A DNA stretch of 64,000 nucleotides from Sva-07 sp963698565 (GCA_963698565.1 CAVORH010000028.1:62001-126000), one strand, 5' to 3'; shown: positions 10,346-21,055, numbered from the stretch's first letter. The notes: generated from the letters alone by a model not told the origin. Program-made: numbers and translations.

Positions 10346-11577
10346 GTGCATTCACGTCTGCTCCCCACCGCCCTCACCTCCGCTCTTCTCCGTCGCCGCC
10401 TGCGGGAGCGACGACAACGCTGCGCACGCCGGCCACCGACGCCGCATCGCCGACCACCGACCTCGCCGTAGCCACCACCGACGCGCCGGTCGAGACAGCT
10501 GCGCCCACCACCGAGGCCGCGCCCGAGACGACCGAGGCCACCCTCGCCGACTTCGAGACGCTGCCTCCTGGCCCCTATGACGTCGGCGTCACCACCATCA
10601 CCATCAACGGCGAAACCGACCGGCCCCTGACACTCGACGTGTGGTTCCCCGTCGACGACCCCGCCGACGCGCCGCTCAACCAGTACACGCTGATCCCGGG
10701 CGTGTACTACGAGTCGCCCTCCGCGGTTGCTGGTGCCGAACTCGTCGCAGCCGAGGGGCCGTTCCCGCTCGTCGTGTACTCCCACGGCAGCGGCGGCCTG
10801 CGCTACATCGCCTCGTACTACACCGAGGCGATTGCGAGCTACGGCTACATCGTCGCTGCACCCGACCACACCGGCAACACCGCGGTCGATGGCCTGCTCG
10901 GCGCCGAAGCCGAGTTCGACGTGACGGCACTCAACCGGCCGAACGACGTCGAGGCCACGATCGACGCCATGCTCGACCCCGGCAACGTCGGCCTGGTCGG
11001 TTCAATCGACCCGGAGAGCATCGCCGTGACCGGGCACTCGTTCGGCGGGTTCACGTCACTGGCTGTCGCTGGAGGCTACGAGAACGCGCTCGGCTCATAC
11101 GTGGCCGACGACCGCGTCGATGCGATCATTCCGCTGGCCCCTGCCACCGGTGACGGTACCCGCCTGATGTCGGATGCCGGGCTCGAGTCCATCGAGGTCC
11201 CGATGCTCGTGATGGTCGGCACCAACGACCAGACGACGCCGGTCGACCCCAACGTCACCCGCATCTGGGATCTCGCCGGGAGCGAGCCGCTCGTTCGCGT
11301 CGAGCTGGTCGACGGCCAGCACCAGAGCTTCACCGACGTCTGCGACTACCAGCGGTTCCTGCCGACGCTCGGCGACGTCGTGCCACAGCCGGTCGTCGAC
11401 ATCATCGACAGCCAAGGCGCCGAAGGCTGCTCGCCCGGCGACATGCCGATCGATCGGGCCAAGGAACTGACGAACACGTTCGCAATCAACTTCCTCGAGT
11501 CGGTGTTCCGCGACGCCGAGCTGATCACCGACGCCAACACCGCGATGCCCGACGACGTCATCTACATGATCAAGTGA
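10346..11577 (+). pseudogene. Secreted alpha/beta hydrolase (lipoprotein), N-terminus split by frameshifts
   Basis: Catalytic part, read in one frame to 11577, is an alpha/beta hydrolase like PAF-acetylhydrolase/dienelactone-hydrolase relatives. It has PLVVYSHGSGG for the oxyanion region, nucleophile elbow AVTGHSFGGFTS, and later Asp and His candidates in MVGTNDQTTP and LVDGQHQSF. The N-terminus is broken. VHSRLLPTALTSAL starting at GTG 10346 is in one frame, the lipobox-like FSVAACGSDD at 10386-10415 is in the next, and the Thr-rich linker TDLAVATTDAPVETAA is in the third. Two +1 shifts within about 70 bp restore a normal lipoprotein. The nominal start at 10267 lies inside the repeat and is unlikely. 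Confidence 0.8.
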
Positions 11578-11578
11578 G

Positions 11579-11634
11579 CCCGTTCTCGTGAACTCGTGCG
11601 CGCCCAGGCCGCTCACGGGTTCACGAGAAGCGGG
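11579..11634. repeat. Hairpin repeat family C, copy 2
   Basis: Second copy of the CCGTTCTCGTGAACTCGTGC inverted repeat, immediately after the hydrolase stop and upstream of fumarase. The right arm (CTCACGGGTTCACGAGAAG) is slightly degenerate. Confidence 0.85.
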
Positions 11635-11672
11635 GCTTCGTCGGGCGATGGGCGCGGTCGTAGGCTCGGGGC

Positions 11673-13328
<1,656 letters not shown>

Positions 13329-13329
<1 letters not shown>

Positions 13330-14438
13330 TGACCGATGAGCGCGACTCACCTGACCTGACCGCCGACGAACGTGCCGCTGCTCGTGCCTTCGTCGCACGG
13401 TGCGAGGTGCGACTCTCGACGTTCCACCGCATCGCCGTGGGCATGCTGTCCGGCGCGGGCCTGCTCGTCGTGCTGCCGGTCGTGGCGCGCGACTCGATCA
13501 CGGGCATCGTCCGCTCGCTGTTCGCCGGCGACATCGGGGTCGTCGACATCGCGCTGATCATCGCGATCGGAGCGATGCTCGCCGTGCCGGCGGTGGCGCT
13601 CTGGCTGCTGTTCGCCGACCTCACCCGGTTCTACTTCTACGCCAACCACATCGGCAGCGACGGTGGCGAGACCTTCACGCCACGATTCACGCTCACGTCA
13701 CTGCAGCTGCCCTCCGACGAGCTCGGTCCCACCGCGACCGACGAACTCGTGCGCACCCGCGAAGATCCGCGGATCGTCGAGCTGCTGGTCCCGACGAACG
13801 ACGAGGCGCGCACGCGCGTCGACCGCCAGCTCGAGGTGTACGGCGGCCTGGGGTCCGGACACGACGACGCCGCACGCGCCGCGGGTCTGTTCGAGCTCGC
13901 GGCGTCGCGGAGCAGGCCGTTGCTCGAGGAAGTGGCGAAGGTGGAACACGGTATGGCCCGTCACGTGCTCCGCCTGCGCGGCCTCGTGCTCCGCTATGTC
14001 AAGGCACTGCTCGCCCTGTTGACCACTGCGGTCGCGGTCTACGTCGGTGACGCGGTCGTCGAGGGATTCGATCCCGTTGACGGGATCACCGTGAATCAGG
14101 AGGCCTGGCTGGCCGCCGTGGTGCTCGTCTGGGCGCCGCTCGTCGTCCTCGCCGTGACGTCACCGGTCCGCTGGATCGAGAAGGCGATGCGCGACGAAGG
14201 CGCTCCCTCCACCGCGGTCGCCGACGATCCGGAGCTCACGTTCGTCGAACGGGTGTCGCTGCGGATCGCAGCGGTCGCCTGGGTCGCCGCGGCCGTCGCG
14301 ATGGTCGTGTCGATCGGCGACCAGGCGACGTCGAGCGACGCCCAGGGCATCGAGGTCGCCGTGCTCGCGATCTCGGTGATCGCGGTGGCGACCGCGGCGT
14401 TCACCGGCCGATTCCGGAGCCTGGTGAAGATCTCCTAG
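13329..14438 (+). CDS. Multi-pass membrane protein of unknown function
   Basis: A 369-aa protein with ATG 13329 overlapping the fumarase stop (TGATG). Two hydrophobic helices at about residues 38-58 and 76-98 are followed by a roughly 120-residue soluble segment with Arg/Asp-rich repeats (TDELVRTREDPRIVELLVPT). Further helices lie near 225, 265, 320 and 345. Short loops contain EKAMRDEG and a terminal RFRSLVKIS. No family motif recognised. Coupling to fumarase is probably positional. Confidence 0.8.
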
Positions 14439-14445
14439 CGGCGCG

Positions 14446-15252
14446 CTACAGCTCGCCGGCGAGGTCGCCGAGGCGCCGCTCGCCATCGGGCGTCTGACCG
14501 CCGTACTCGAGGAAACGCTGCATCCGAACGTGGGTGTCGTCGCTGGCGAGGGTCGCGTTGAACGCAACCGTCTCGGCGATCAGGTCCGCCTCGACGCCGG
14601 CTTCGGCTCGTACGACGCTCGCCTTCGCCGCGGCCACGGCGTGAGGAGGGAACGACGCGATCCGACCCGCCAGCCGGTCCACGAAGGCATCGATCTCGTC
14701 GGCGGGCAGGACGCGGTTCACCCAACCCCAGCGCTCCGCCGTTGCCGCGTCGATGTCGTCGCAGCCGAGGACGACTTCGAGCGCTCGGCTGCGACCGATC
14801 AGTCTCGGAAGTCGAACCGTGCCGCCTGCGCCCGGCAGGATGCCGATGGCCACCTCGGGTTGGATGAAGACCGCCTCCGGTGTGGCGAAGCGCATGTCGC
14901 AGGCCAGTGCGAGTTCGCTCCCGCCGCCGCCGACTCGACCGGCGATCACGGCGATCGTCGGTTTGGGCATCGTGCGCAGCGTCTCGCACATCTGGTCGTA
15001 CGCGCCGAGTTCGGTCGCCACGGGTTGGTCGCGAGGAAACTGTCGGATGGCCTCGACGTCGAAGTGGGCGAGGAACCATTCGGGATTGGCCGACGTGAAC
15101 ACCACCGCTCGGACGGACTCGTCTGCGGCCAACTCGGCGATGGTCGTGCCGAGCTCGACGAAGACGTCGATCGTGATCAGGTTGATCGGCGCATGGTCGA
15201 TCGTGACAGCGGCGACGCCGCGTCGATCGATCTCCGTGCGCACCGCGGTCAC
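14446..15252 (-). CDS. Enoyl-CoA hydratase/isomerase family protein
   Basis: A 268-aa crotonase-fold protein. Oxyanion-hole segments are visible: FTSANPEWFLAHFDVEA in the first half and GRVGGGGSELALACDMRFA, with PEVAIGILPGAGGTVRLPRL after it. The second GGGGSE glycine-rich turn keeps an acidic residue where hydratases have catalytic Glu. The start is GTG 15252 (VTAVRTEIDRRG), overlapping the stop of the upstream flavin-dependent oxidoreductase by 4 bp (GTGA). The frame is open further upstream, but that is out-of-frame shadow. Exact acyl-CoA substrate unknown. Confidence 0.88.
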   Translation of the reverse strand: MTAVRTEIDRRGVAAVTIDHAPINLITIDVFVELGTTIAELAADESVRAVVFTSANPEWFLAHFDVEAIRQFPRDQPVATELGAYDQMCETLRTMPKPTIAVIAGRVGGGGSELALACDMRFATPEAVFIQPEVAIGILPGAGGTVRLPRLIGRSRALEVVLGCDDIDAATAERWGWVNRVLPADEIDAFVDRLAGRIASFPPHAVAAAKASVVRAEAGVEADLIAETVAFNATLASDDTHVRMQRFLEYGGQTPDGERRLGDLAGEL

Positions 15253-16157
15253 GACATCGCCTGCTTGATCGCCTCTCGTGTCGCGGCGGCTTCGTCGGGG
15301 TTGCCGGGGAATTCCGAGCCGGCGAACTCGGTGACGCCGATGTCGGCGAGTGCGCCGATGCGATCGACCACCTCGTCCCGAGAACCGACGATCGCAATCC
15401 CCTCCGGCCCGGCGACACCCTCTCGATCGAGCATCGCCCGGTAGCTCGGCAGTTGACCGTAGATCTGGAAGATCTTGGCGGCCCGTTCGCGAGCACCGTC
15501 GATGTCGTCGGTCACGCACACCGGCAGGCCGACGATCACCCGGGGAGTCGGCCGGTCGGCGGCCTCGGCGGCGGCGTTGATCGTGGGGATCACGTGATCG
15601 GCGAGCGTCTTGGGTCCGGTGCACCAGGTGATCGTTCCGTCGGCCAACTCGGCGGTCGCCTTCAGCATCTGGGGGCCGAGCGCAGCGACGACGATGCCGA
15701 ACGGTGGCGCTCCCTTCGCGTTGATCGCGAGGTTCGTCGAGTAGTCCTCACCCTGGTAGCTCACCGGCTCGTTGCGTGACAGCGGCCCGAGGATGCTGAG
15801 GTAGTCACGGATGTGGCGAACGGGCTTGTCGTAGCTCATGCCGAGCATGTTCTCGATCACGACCTTGTGGCTGAGCCCGATGCCCAACGTGAGCCGGCCC
15901 CCGCACGCGGCGTTGACGGTGAGGCACTGCTGGGCGATCGCCGACGGGTGCCGGGGGTAGGTGGGCACCACCGACGTGCCGAGTTCGATGCGCGGAACCT
16001 CGCGACCGACGATCGCGAGAGCAGTCAGGGCGTCGTGACCGAAGATGTTCGGAATCCAGTACGAGGCGAACCCATCGGCCTCGGCCTGTCGGGCCTCGGC
16101 GACCACGTCGTCGATCGTGCCGTCGTTGATGCTTCCCCCGAATGATCCGATTCGCAT
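15249..16157 (-). CDS. LLM-class F420-dependent oxidoreductase
   Basis: A 302-aa luciferase-like TIM-barrel protein starting at ATG 16157 (MRIGSFGGSIND). Typical segments are LGTSVVPTYPRHP, LTLGIGLSHKVVIENMLGM and GIVVAALGPQMLKATAELAD. Actinobacterial proteins with this pattern commonly use coenzyme F420 rather than FMN; the TYPRHP strand matches that group. It is translationally coupled to the enoyl-CoA hydratase downstream and divergent from the acyl-CoA synthetase, suggesting lipid or steroid-type acyl breakdown. Substrate unknown. Confidence 0.88.
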   Translation of the reverse strand: MRIGSFGGSINDGTIDDVVAEARQAEADGFASYWIPNIFGHDALTALAIVGREVPRIELGTSVVPTYPRHPSAIAQQCLTVNAACGGRLTLGIGLSHKVVIENMLGMSYDKPVRHIRDYLSILGPLSRNEPVSYQGEDYSTNLAINAKGAPPFGIVVAALGPQMLKATAELADGTITWCTGPKTLADHVIPTINAAAEAADRPTPRVIVGLPVCVTDDIDGARERAAKIFQIYGQLPSYRAMLDREGVAGPEGIAIVGSRDEVVDRIGALADIGVTEFAGSEFPGNPDEAAATREAIKQAMS

Positions 16158-16262
16158 CCGTTCGACCGTAGCGACCGACACCGAACCAGCCATCAGCCGA
16201 CCGCTGACGGCTGACGACAGTCCGGTTCGTGGAGGGCGACGGGCGACTGGTACGAACACGCC

Positions 16263-17870
16263 ATGAGCAACTGGAACTTCGCCGACATCTGGGAGGTCGT
16301 CGCCGACGAACTGCCTGACGCCCCGTGCCTGATCCACGGCAACGAGACCCGTACGTGGAGCGAGGTCGATCGTCGAGCCGACGGCGTGGCGCAGCACCTC
16401 CTCGACGCCGGCCTCGAACGGCAACAGGCCGTCGCCCAGTACCTGTACAACTGCCCGGAGTACATGGAGTCGACGTTCGCAGCGTTCAAGGGCGCGTTCG
16501 CTCCGGTCAACACCAACTACCGCTACACCGCCGACGAGTTGCTCTACCTGTGGGACAACGCCGACGCCGGCGCCATCGTGTTCCACGGCACGTTCGCACC
16601 CACGATCGAACCGATCATCGATCGCCTGCCCAAGGTGAAGTCGTGGCTCTGGGTCGACGACGGTTCCGGGCCGTGCCCCGACTGGGCGACGCCGTACGAA
16701 CGGGCGGCGACGAGCGGCGTCGGCCGAGTGAGCCCCGAGTGGGGCCGCAGCGGCGACGACCTCAACTTCCTCTACACCGGAGGGACGACGGGTATGCCGA
16801 AGGGCGTCATGTGGCGCCAGGACGACCTCGCCGTCAAGCTCACCGCCACCCTCGGGACGCCGTTGACCGACGGCGGCACCGTCGACGACCTTCGCGGCAC
16901 GTTCGCCGGGCCGGGTGCTCGCTTCCTGCCGGCCTGTCCGCAGATGCACGGCACCGGCAACTTCCCCTGCCTGAGCACGCTGGCGGGGGGCGGGAGCATC
17001 GTCACGATGGACAATCGCACCTTCGATCCCGTCGACCTGCTCGACACGATCGAGCGCGAGGGCGTCAACACGATGGCGATGGTCGGCGACGCCTTCGGCA
17101 AGCCGATCCTGCGCACGCTCGACGAGAACCCCGGCCGCTGGGATCTCAGCTCGCTGGTCGGCATCGTCTCGTCCGGCGTGATGTGGAGCAAGGAGACCAA
17201 GGAGGGCCTGCTGCGTCACCACCCGAACATGATGCTGATGGACGCCTTCTCGTCGTCGGAGGCGCTCGGGATGGGGTCGTCGATCTCCGGTGCAGGCGCC
17301 ACCGCCGACACCGCGAAGTTCGAGTTGAGCCCCGAGACGATCGTGATCGACGACCTCAACCGACCGATCGCGCCGGGGACCGGTGAGGTCGGGCGGCTCG
17401 CAGTCGGTGGGCGCCAACCGATCGGCTACTACAAGGACGAGGCGAAGACGGCGAGCACGTTCTTCGTGATCGACGGCATGCGCTACTCGTGCCCCGGCGA
17501 CTTCGCGACCGTCGACGCCGATGGTCGCATCACGCTGTTGGGACGGGGCTCGGTCTGCATCAACACCGGTGGCGAGAAGGTGTTCCCCGAGGAGGTCGAG
17601 GAAGCGATGAAGACGCACCCCGACGTGCTCGACGCCGTCGCGGTCGGGGTTCCCGACGAACGATTCGGTGAGGCGGTCACCGGTGTGGTCGAAGCGCGGC
17701 CCGGGGCGACGATCGACGCCGATGCGGTGATCGCCCACGTGAAACAGAAGCTCGCGGCGTACAAGGCCCCGAAGCGGATCGTGGTGGTCGACACGATCGG
17801 TCGGGCAGCCAACGGCAAGGTCGACTACAAGCGGTTGAGGTCCGACGCGGCGGGTACCCTCGCCCCATGA
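16263..17870 (+). CDS. Acyl-CoA synthetase (AMP-forming, FadD-like)
   Basis: A 535-aa ANL-superfamily ligase activating a carboxylic acid to acyl-CoA through an acyl-adenylate. The P-loop-like A3 motif is FLYTGGTTGMPKGVMWRQ near residue 175; the A7 region PGDFATVDADGRITLLGR and the C-terminal lysine motif ANGKVDYKRL are present. Chain length cannot be read from sequence. It is divergent from the oxidoreductase/enoyl-CoA hydratase pair, consistent with acyl catabolism. Its TGA stop overlaps the ATG of the SelW-like gene (ATGA at 17867), so the two are probably co-translated. Confidence 0.92.
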   Translation: MSNWNFADIWEVVADELPDAPCLIHGNETRTWSEVDRRADGVAQHLLDAGLERQQAVAQYLYNCPEYMESTFAAFKGAFAPVNTNYRYTADELLYLWDNADAGAIVFHGTFAPTIEPIIDRLPKVKSWLWVDDGSGPCPDWATPYERAATSGVGRVSPEWGRSGDDLNFLYTGGTTGMPKGVMWRQDDLAVKLTATLGTPLTDGGTVDDLRGTFAGPGARFLPACPQMHGTGNFPCLSTLAGGGSIVTMDNRTFDPVDLLDTIEREGVNTMAMVGDAFGKPILRTLDENPGRWDLSSLVGIVSSGVMWSKETKEGLLRHHPNMMLMDAFSSSEALGMGSSISGAGATADTAKFELSPETIVIDDLNRPIAPGTGEVGRLAVGGRQPIGYYKDEAKTASTFFVIDGMRYSCPGDFATVDADGRITLLGRGSVCINTGGEKVFPEEVEEAMKTHPDVLDAVAVGVPDERFGEAVTGVVEARPGATIDADAVIAHVKQKLAAYKAPKRIVVVDTIGRAANGKVDYKRLRSDAAGTLAP

Positions 17871-18136
17871 GCGACCACGTGATCCGCATCACCTACTGCG
17901 TTCCCTGAGACTATTCGAGCCGCGCCGTGAGCGCAGCGAACGACCTGCTCTCCACCTATCAGCACGTCATCGACACCCTCACCCTCGACACCGGCGCCAA
18001 GGGAGTGTTCGACGTCGAGGTCGACGGCGAGCTGCTCTACTCCAAGCACGCCACCGGCCGCCACGCCGAACCCGGTGAGGTGCTCGAGCTGTTCCGCGAC
18101 ACGTATGCAGTGGACGTCACCCCCTACGGCGAGTAG
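17867..18136 (+). CDS. SelW-like (Rdx family) selenoprotein, in-frame UGA read as selenocysteine
   Basis: An 89-codon frame starts at ATG 17867, contains one in-frame TGA at 17906-17908 and ends at TAG 18134-18136. With UGA as Sec (U14), the N-terminus reads VIRITYCVPUDYSSR, a beta-strand then CxxU, as in Rdx/SelW proteins. The animal SelW stretch VRVVYCGAUGYKSK lines up residue for residue around the motif. The rest fits too: GVFDVEVDGELLYSKHATG matches the SelW GxFEVxVxGxLIxSKK strand pair, followed by a C-terminal helix (EVLELFRDTY). Family length is about 85-95 aa. An apparent start at GTG 17927 would discard the redox motif. A SECIS-like hairpin begins 10 nt after the UGA. Role: probably thiol redox; partner unknown. 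selA/B/C/D are not in the window. Confidence 0.87.
17919..17937 (+). promoter_or_regulatory. Candidate bacterial SECIS hairpin
   Basis: Ten nucleotides after the UGA, GC-C-GCGC pairs with GCGC-A-GC (17919-17925 with 17931-17937), leaving one C/A mismatch and a five-base loop CGUGA at 17926-17930. Bacterial SECIS elements sit inside the coding region just downstream of UGA, with a short stem and a G/U-containing apical loop, as in E. coli fdhF where the minimal stem starts about 11 nt after UGA. The fold was judged by eye, not computed. Confidence 0.55.
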
Positions 18137-18137
18137 G

Positions 18138-18170
18138 TGTTACGCCGGGGGTCTGACCCCTGGCGTAACG
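18138..18170. repeat. Hairpin repeat family A, copy 3
   Basis: GTTACGCCGGGGG-TCT-GACCCCTGGCGTAAC palindrome directly between the convergent stops of the SelW-like gene and the ABC-F gene. It probably acts as a bidirectional terminator. Confidence 0.9.
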
Positions 18171-18171
18171 G

Positions 18172-19788
18172 TCAGGACATGCTGACGAGGTCGAGCCAGT
18201 CCTCGGAGAAGTAGTCGACGTCGCCGTCGGGCATCAGGAGCACCTTGGTCGGGGCGAGCTCGCGCACGAAGTCCTCGTCGTGGCTCACGAGGATGATCGC
18301 GCCGGGCCAGTCGACGAGCGCGTCGGCCACCGCCTGGCGTGACGGAGGGTCGAGGTTGTTCGTCGGCTCGTCGAGCAGCAGCAGGTTGTTGCGCCCGACC
18401 ATCAGCATCGCCAGGGCGAGCTTGGTCTTCTCGCCACCCGACAGCGTGCCGGACTCCTGGAACACCTTGTCGCCCGACAGGCCGAACATGCCCAGCAATC
18501 CCCGCAGTTGGGTCTCGCCGAGGTTCATCCCCTCCGGCACGGCATCGCGGATGTTGGTGAGCAGCGACTCGTCGGTGCGCAGGTTGTCGTGTTCCTGTGC
18601 GTAGTAGCCGGCGTGCACGTGGTAGCCGAACTCGAAGTCACCGAGGTCGGCGGTGGTCTCACCGGCGAGGATCCGCAGCAGGCTGGTCTTGCCGGCGCCG
18701 TTGAGGCCGAGCACGAGCAGGCGTTCGCCGCGCCCGAGGTCGAAGCCGATGTCCTCGAAGATCGTGGGACCGCCGTAGGCCTTGCACAGCCCGGTCGCCC
18801 GGATCACCGTCTCCCCGCACTTGGGCGGATCGGGGAACCGGACCGCCATCGTCTTGGTCGCCTGCGGGCCACGGACGCGTTGCGTCTCGAGGCGGGCGAT
18901 GCGCTTCTCGACGCTGTGCGCCATCGCAGCCTTCGTGGCCTTCGCACCGAAGCGGTCGACGACGGTCTGCAGCCGGTCGATCTCCTTCGCCTGCAGCGCC
19001 GCCTTCTTGGCGAGGCGGGCCTCGTCCTCGGCTCGCGCGCGCTGGTACTGGCTGTAGGTGCCGCGGTACTCGAAGATCTCGCCGACGTCGTGCTCGGTCG
19101 CCCGGTCGAGATGGAGCACGCGGGTGATCGACTCGTCGAGCAGTTCGAGGTCGTGGCTGATCACGAGCAGCGCGCCCTTGTACTGGCGCAGGAAGCCGAG
19201 CAGCCAGGTCTTCGCGTCGACGTCGAGGTGGTTGGTCGGTTCGTCGAGGCACAGCACGTCGGAGCCGGCGAACAGGATGCGGGCGAGTTCCACTCGGCGC
19301 CGCTCGCCGCCCGACAGCGTGCTGATCGGCTGGTCGAGCCGAGCGTCGGGGATGCCGAGACCGGCAGCCATCGCCCGGGCCTCGCTCTCGGCGGCGTACC
19401 CGCCAGTGGTGCGGAACGCCTCTTCGGCGTTCACGTATCGAGCGACGTTGCGCTCGTCGGGGTTCTCCTCCATCGCGATGCGCAGCTTCTCGATCCGAGT
19501 GATCTCGTCGTCGATGCCGCGCCCGGACAGCACGTGGGTGACGCAGCTGCGCCCATCGAGTGCCGAGTCGATCTTCGGGTCCTGCGGCAGGTACCCGAAC
19601 CCGCCCTTGCGCAGCACCTTGCCCGACTTGGGATCAGCGGCGCCGCCGAGCACCTTGAACATGCTGGTCTTTCCCGCACCGTTGCGTCCGACGATGCCCA
19701 CCTTGTCGCGGGGCATGACGGTGAAGCTGGCGTTGTCGACGAGGAGTCGACCACCCACTTCCACCGAGATCGCCTGAGCCTGGAGCAC
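18172..19788 (-). CDS. ABC-F family ATP-binding protein
   Basis: A 538-aa protein with two fused ABC ATPase domains and no membrane segment. Domain 1 has Walker A GRNGAGKTS near residue 35, signature STLSGGERRRVELARIL and Walker B LCLDEPTNHLD. A charged linker (residues about 240-320, rich in Lys/Glu/Arg) follows. Domain 2 has GLNGAGKTSLLRIL, TLSGGEKTKLALAML and LLLDEPTNNLD. This is the EttA/Uup/antibiotic-resistance ABC-F layout; these proteins act on the ribosome. The exact subgroup is not resolved. It lies 28 bp after the restored end of the SGNH lipoprotein gene on the same strand. Confidence 0.92.
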   Translation of the reverse strand: MLQAQAISVEVGGRLLVDNASFTVMPRDKVGIVGRNGAGKTSMFKVLGGAADPKSGKVLRKGGFGYLPQDPKIDSALDGRSCVTHVLSGRGIDDEITRIEKLRIAMEENPDERNVARYVNAEEAFRTTGGYAAESEARAMAAGLGIPDARLDQPISTLSGGERRRVELARILFAGSDVLCLDEPTNHLDVDAKTWLLGFLRQYKGALLVISHDLELLDESITRVLHLDRATEHDVGEIFEYRGTYSQYQRARAEDEARLAKKAALQAKEIDRLQTVVDRFGAKATKAAMAHSVEKRIARLETQRVRGPQATKTMAVRFPDPPKCGETVIRATGLCKAYGGPTIFEDIGFDLGRGERLLVLGLNGAGKTSLLRILAGETTADLGDFEFGYHVHAGYYAQEHDNLRTDESLLTNIRDAVPEGMNLGETQLRGLLGMFGLSGDKVFQESGTLSGGEKTKLALAMLMVGRNNLLLLDEPTNNLDPPSRQAVADALVDWPGAIILVSHDEDFVRELAPTKVLLMPDGDVDYFSEDWLDLVSMS

Positions 19789-19816
19789 CCGTCCAGGCTA
19801 GAGGCGCACCGCCGGA

Positions 19817-21006
19817 TCAGCCGCCGGTCGGCGGGTCGACCAGATCACCCGACGGGGGTGTGACCGGTGCCGGCGTCGTGACCGGCGCCGGCGTCGTCAC
19901 CGGGGGCGACGTCACGGGCACGGTCGTCGCCGTCGTCACGGGCACCGTCGTGGCCGTCGTCGTCGGCGGCTGTGTCGTCGCTGGCTGTGTCGTGGTCGGG
20001 GTCCGCCGCCGCCGGAGCCGACGGTGGTCGTGGTGGCGGTCCCCGACCCACCGGAGCCGCCCGATCCGCCCGCAACCGTGGTCGTGGCCACCGAGGGTCG
20101 CACGGTGGTGGTCGTCGTACGGGTCCCGCTGGATGATGACGATGATGATGATGATGACGACGACGACGAGCCACCGACGCTGGAGCCTCCGCCGGTGCCA
20201 CGGTTGACGGCCGAGTCGTCACGGAACACCGACGGGAGGCACTCGCCCTCGCCGATCCCGATCGGGCCGAGTGCGGCGGCGATCGCCTGCGCGAGCACCT
20301 CACGGCCGCTCTCGGTCGGATGCAGCCGGTCGCCGCTCAACACGCCCGGCGTCTCCGCCAGTGCCTTCCAGTCGACGACCGTCACGTTGTCGTACTCCGC
20401 ACCCAACCGACGGACGACCTCGTTGACCTCGACGTAGTTCGATCGGTATTCGGTGACCGTGAGCAGCAGCGTCGGACGCGGTGCGAGCCGATCGAGGATG
20501 CGGCGCAGTTCCTCTTCGTAACGCACTTCGTCGCCGCCGTAGTTGCTCCCGAGGAAGACCACGGCAGCGTTCCAGTCGTCGGCGGGCTCGGCGTCCTCGT
20601 CGAGCACCCTGTCGAGCACCCGGTTGCCGAAGTCGACGAACCGGCTCGGCTCGGCCTCGACGGCGACCTGCCACCCGAGCGGCACGAGGGCTTCGCACAT
20701 CTGTCCGCCATAGCGCGACGAGGTCGAGGCGAGAATCGAGTCGCCGATCAACAGCACCCGATTGCCCTCGGCCACCACGCCCAGCAGCTCAGCGGTGGTC
20801 CCGTCCTCGTTGAGCGGCGCTCGGACCATCACGAGCGGGGCCCGGTTGGCCGGCACCGTGTCCGGCAGCGCTCCGACCCCGGCGAGCGTGGGCACCGGCG
20901 TCCCCGCCGAGGCAGTGATGTCGGCTGCACTGCTGCTGGCGATCCCGCACGCGCCCGTGGTCAGGCTGAGCGCAAGGAGCGCGACGAGCGACGGGCGGCG
21001 GAGCAT
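19817..21006 (-). pseudogene. SGNH-hydrolase lipoprotein with Ser/Thr-rich tail, C-terminal frameshift
   Basis: Lipoprotein signal MLRRPSLVALLALSLTTGAC at ATG 21006 precedes an SGNH/GDSL-like domain: block I VLLIGDSILASTS, an FLGSNYGGDE block, and block V SGDRLHPTESGREVLA. It resembles acyltransferase-linked or cell-wall SGNH esterases. A 14-Ser run encoded by a trinucleotide tract (20132-20170) and a Thr/Val linker follow. The frame then turns into Arg/His junk ending at 19936. In the neighbouring frame the tail continues as TPTTTQPATTQPPTTTATT through to DPPTGG and a stop at 19817, which is the expected composition. One base appears to be missing in the GGC-rich stretch near 20000-20012. 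Confidence 0.85.
20132..20170. repeat. Trinucleotide (GAT/GAC)n tract coding poly-serine
   Basis: Twelve consecutive GAT/GAC triplets plus GAG on the plus strand encode the poly-Ser run of the SGNH lipoprotein on the minus strand. Slippage here would change linker length without breaking the frame. Confidence 0.9.
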
Positions 21007-21055
21007 CTACACCATTGAAGCGCACGGCAGGCGCCTCGGTGCGTCGCGCTGCTGT

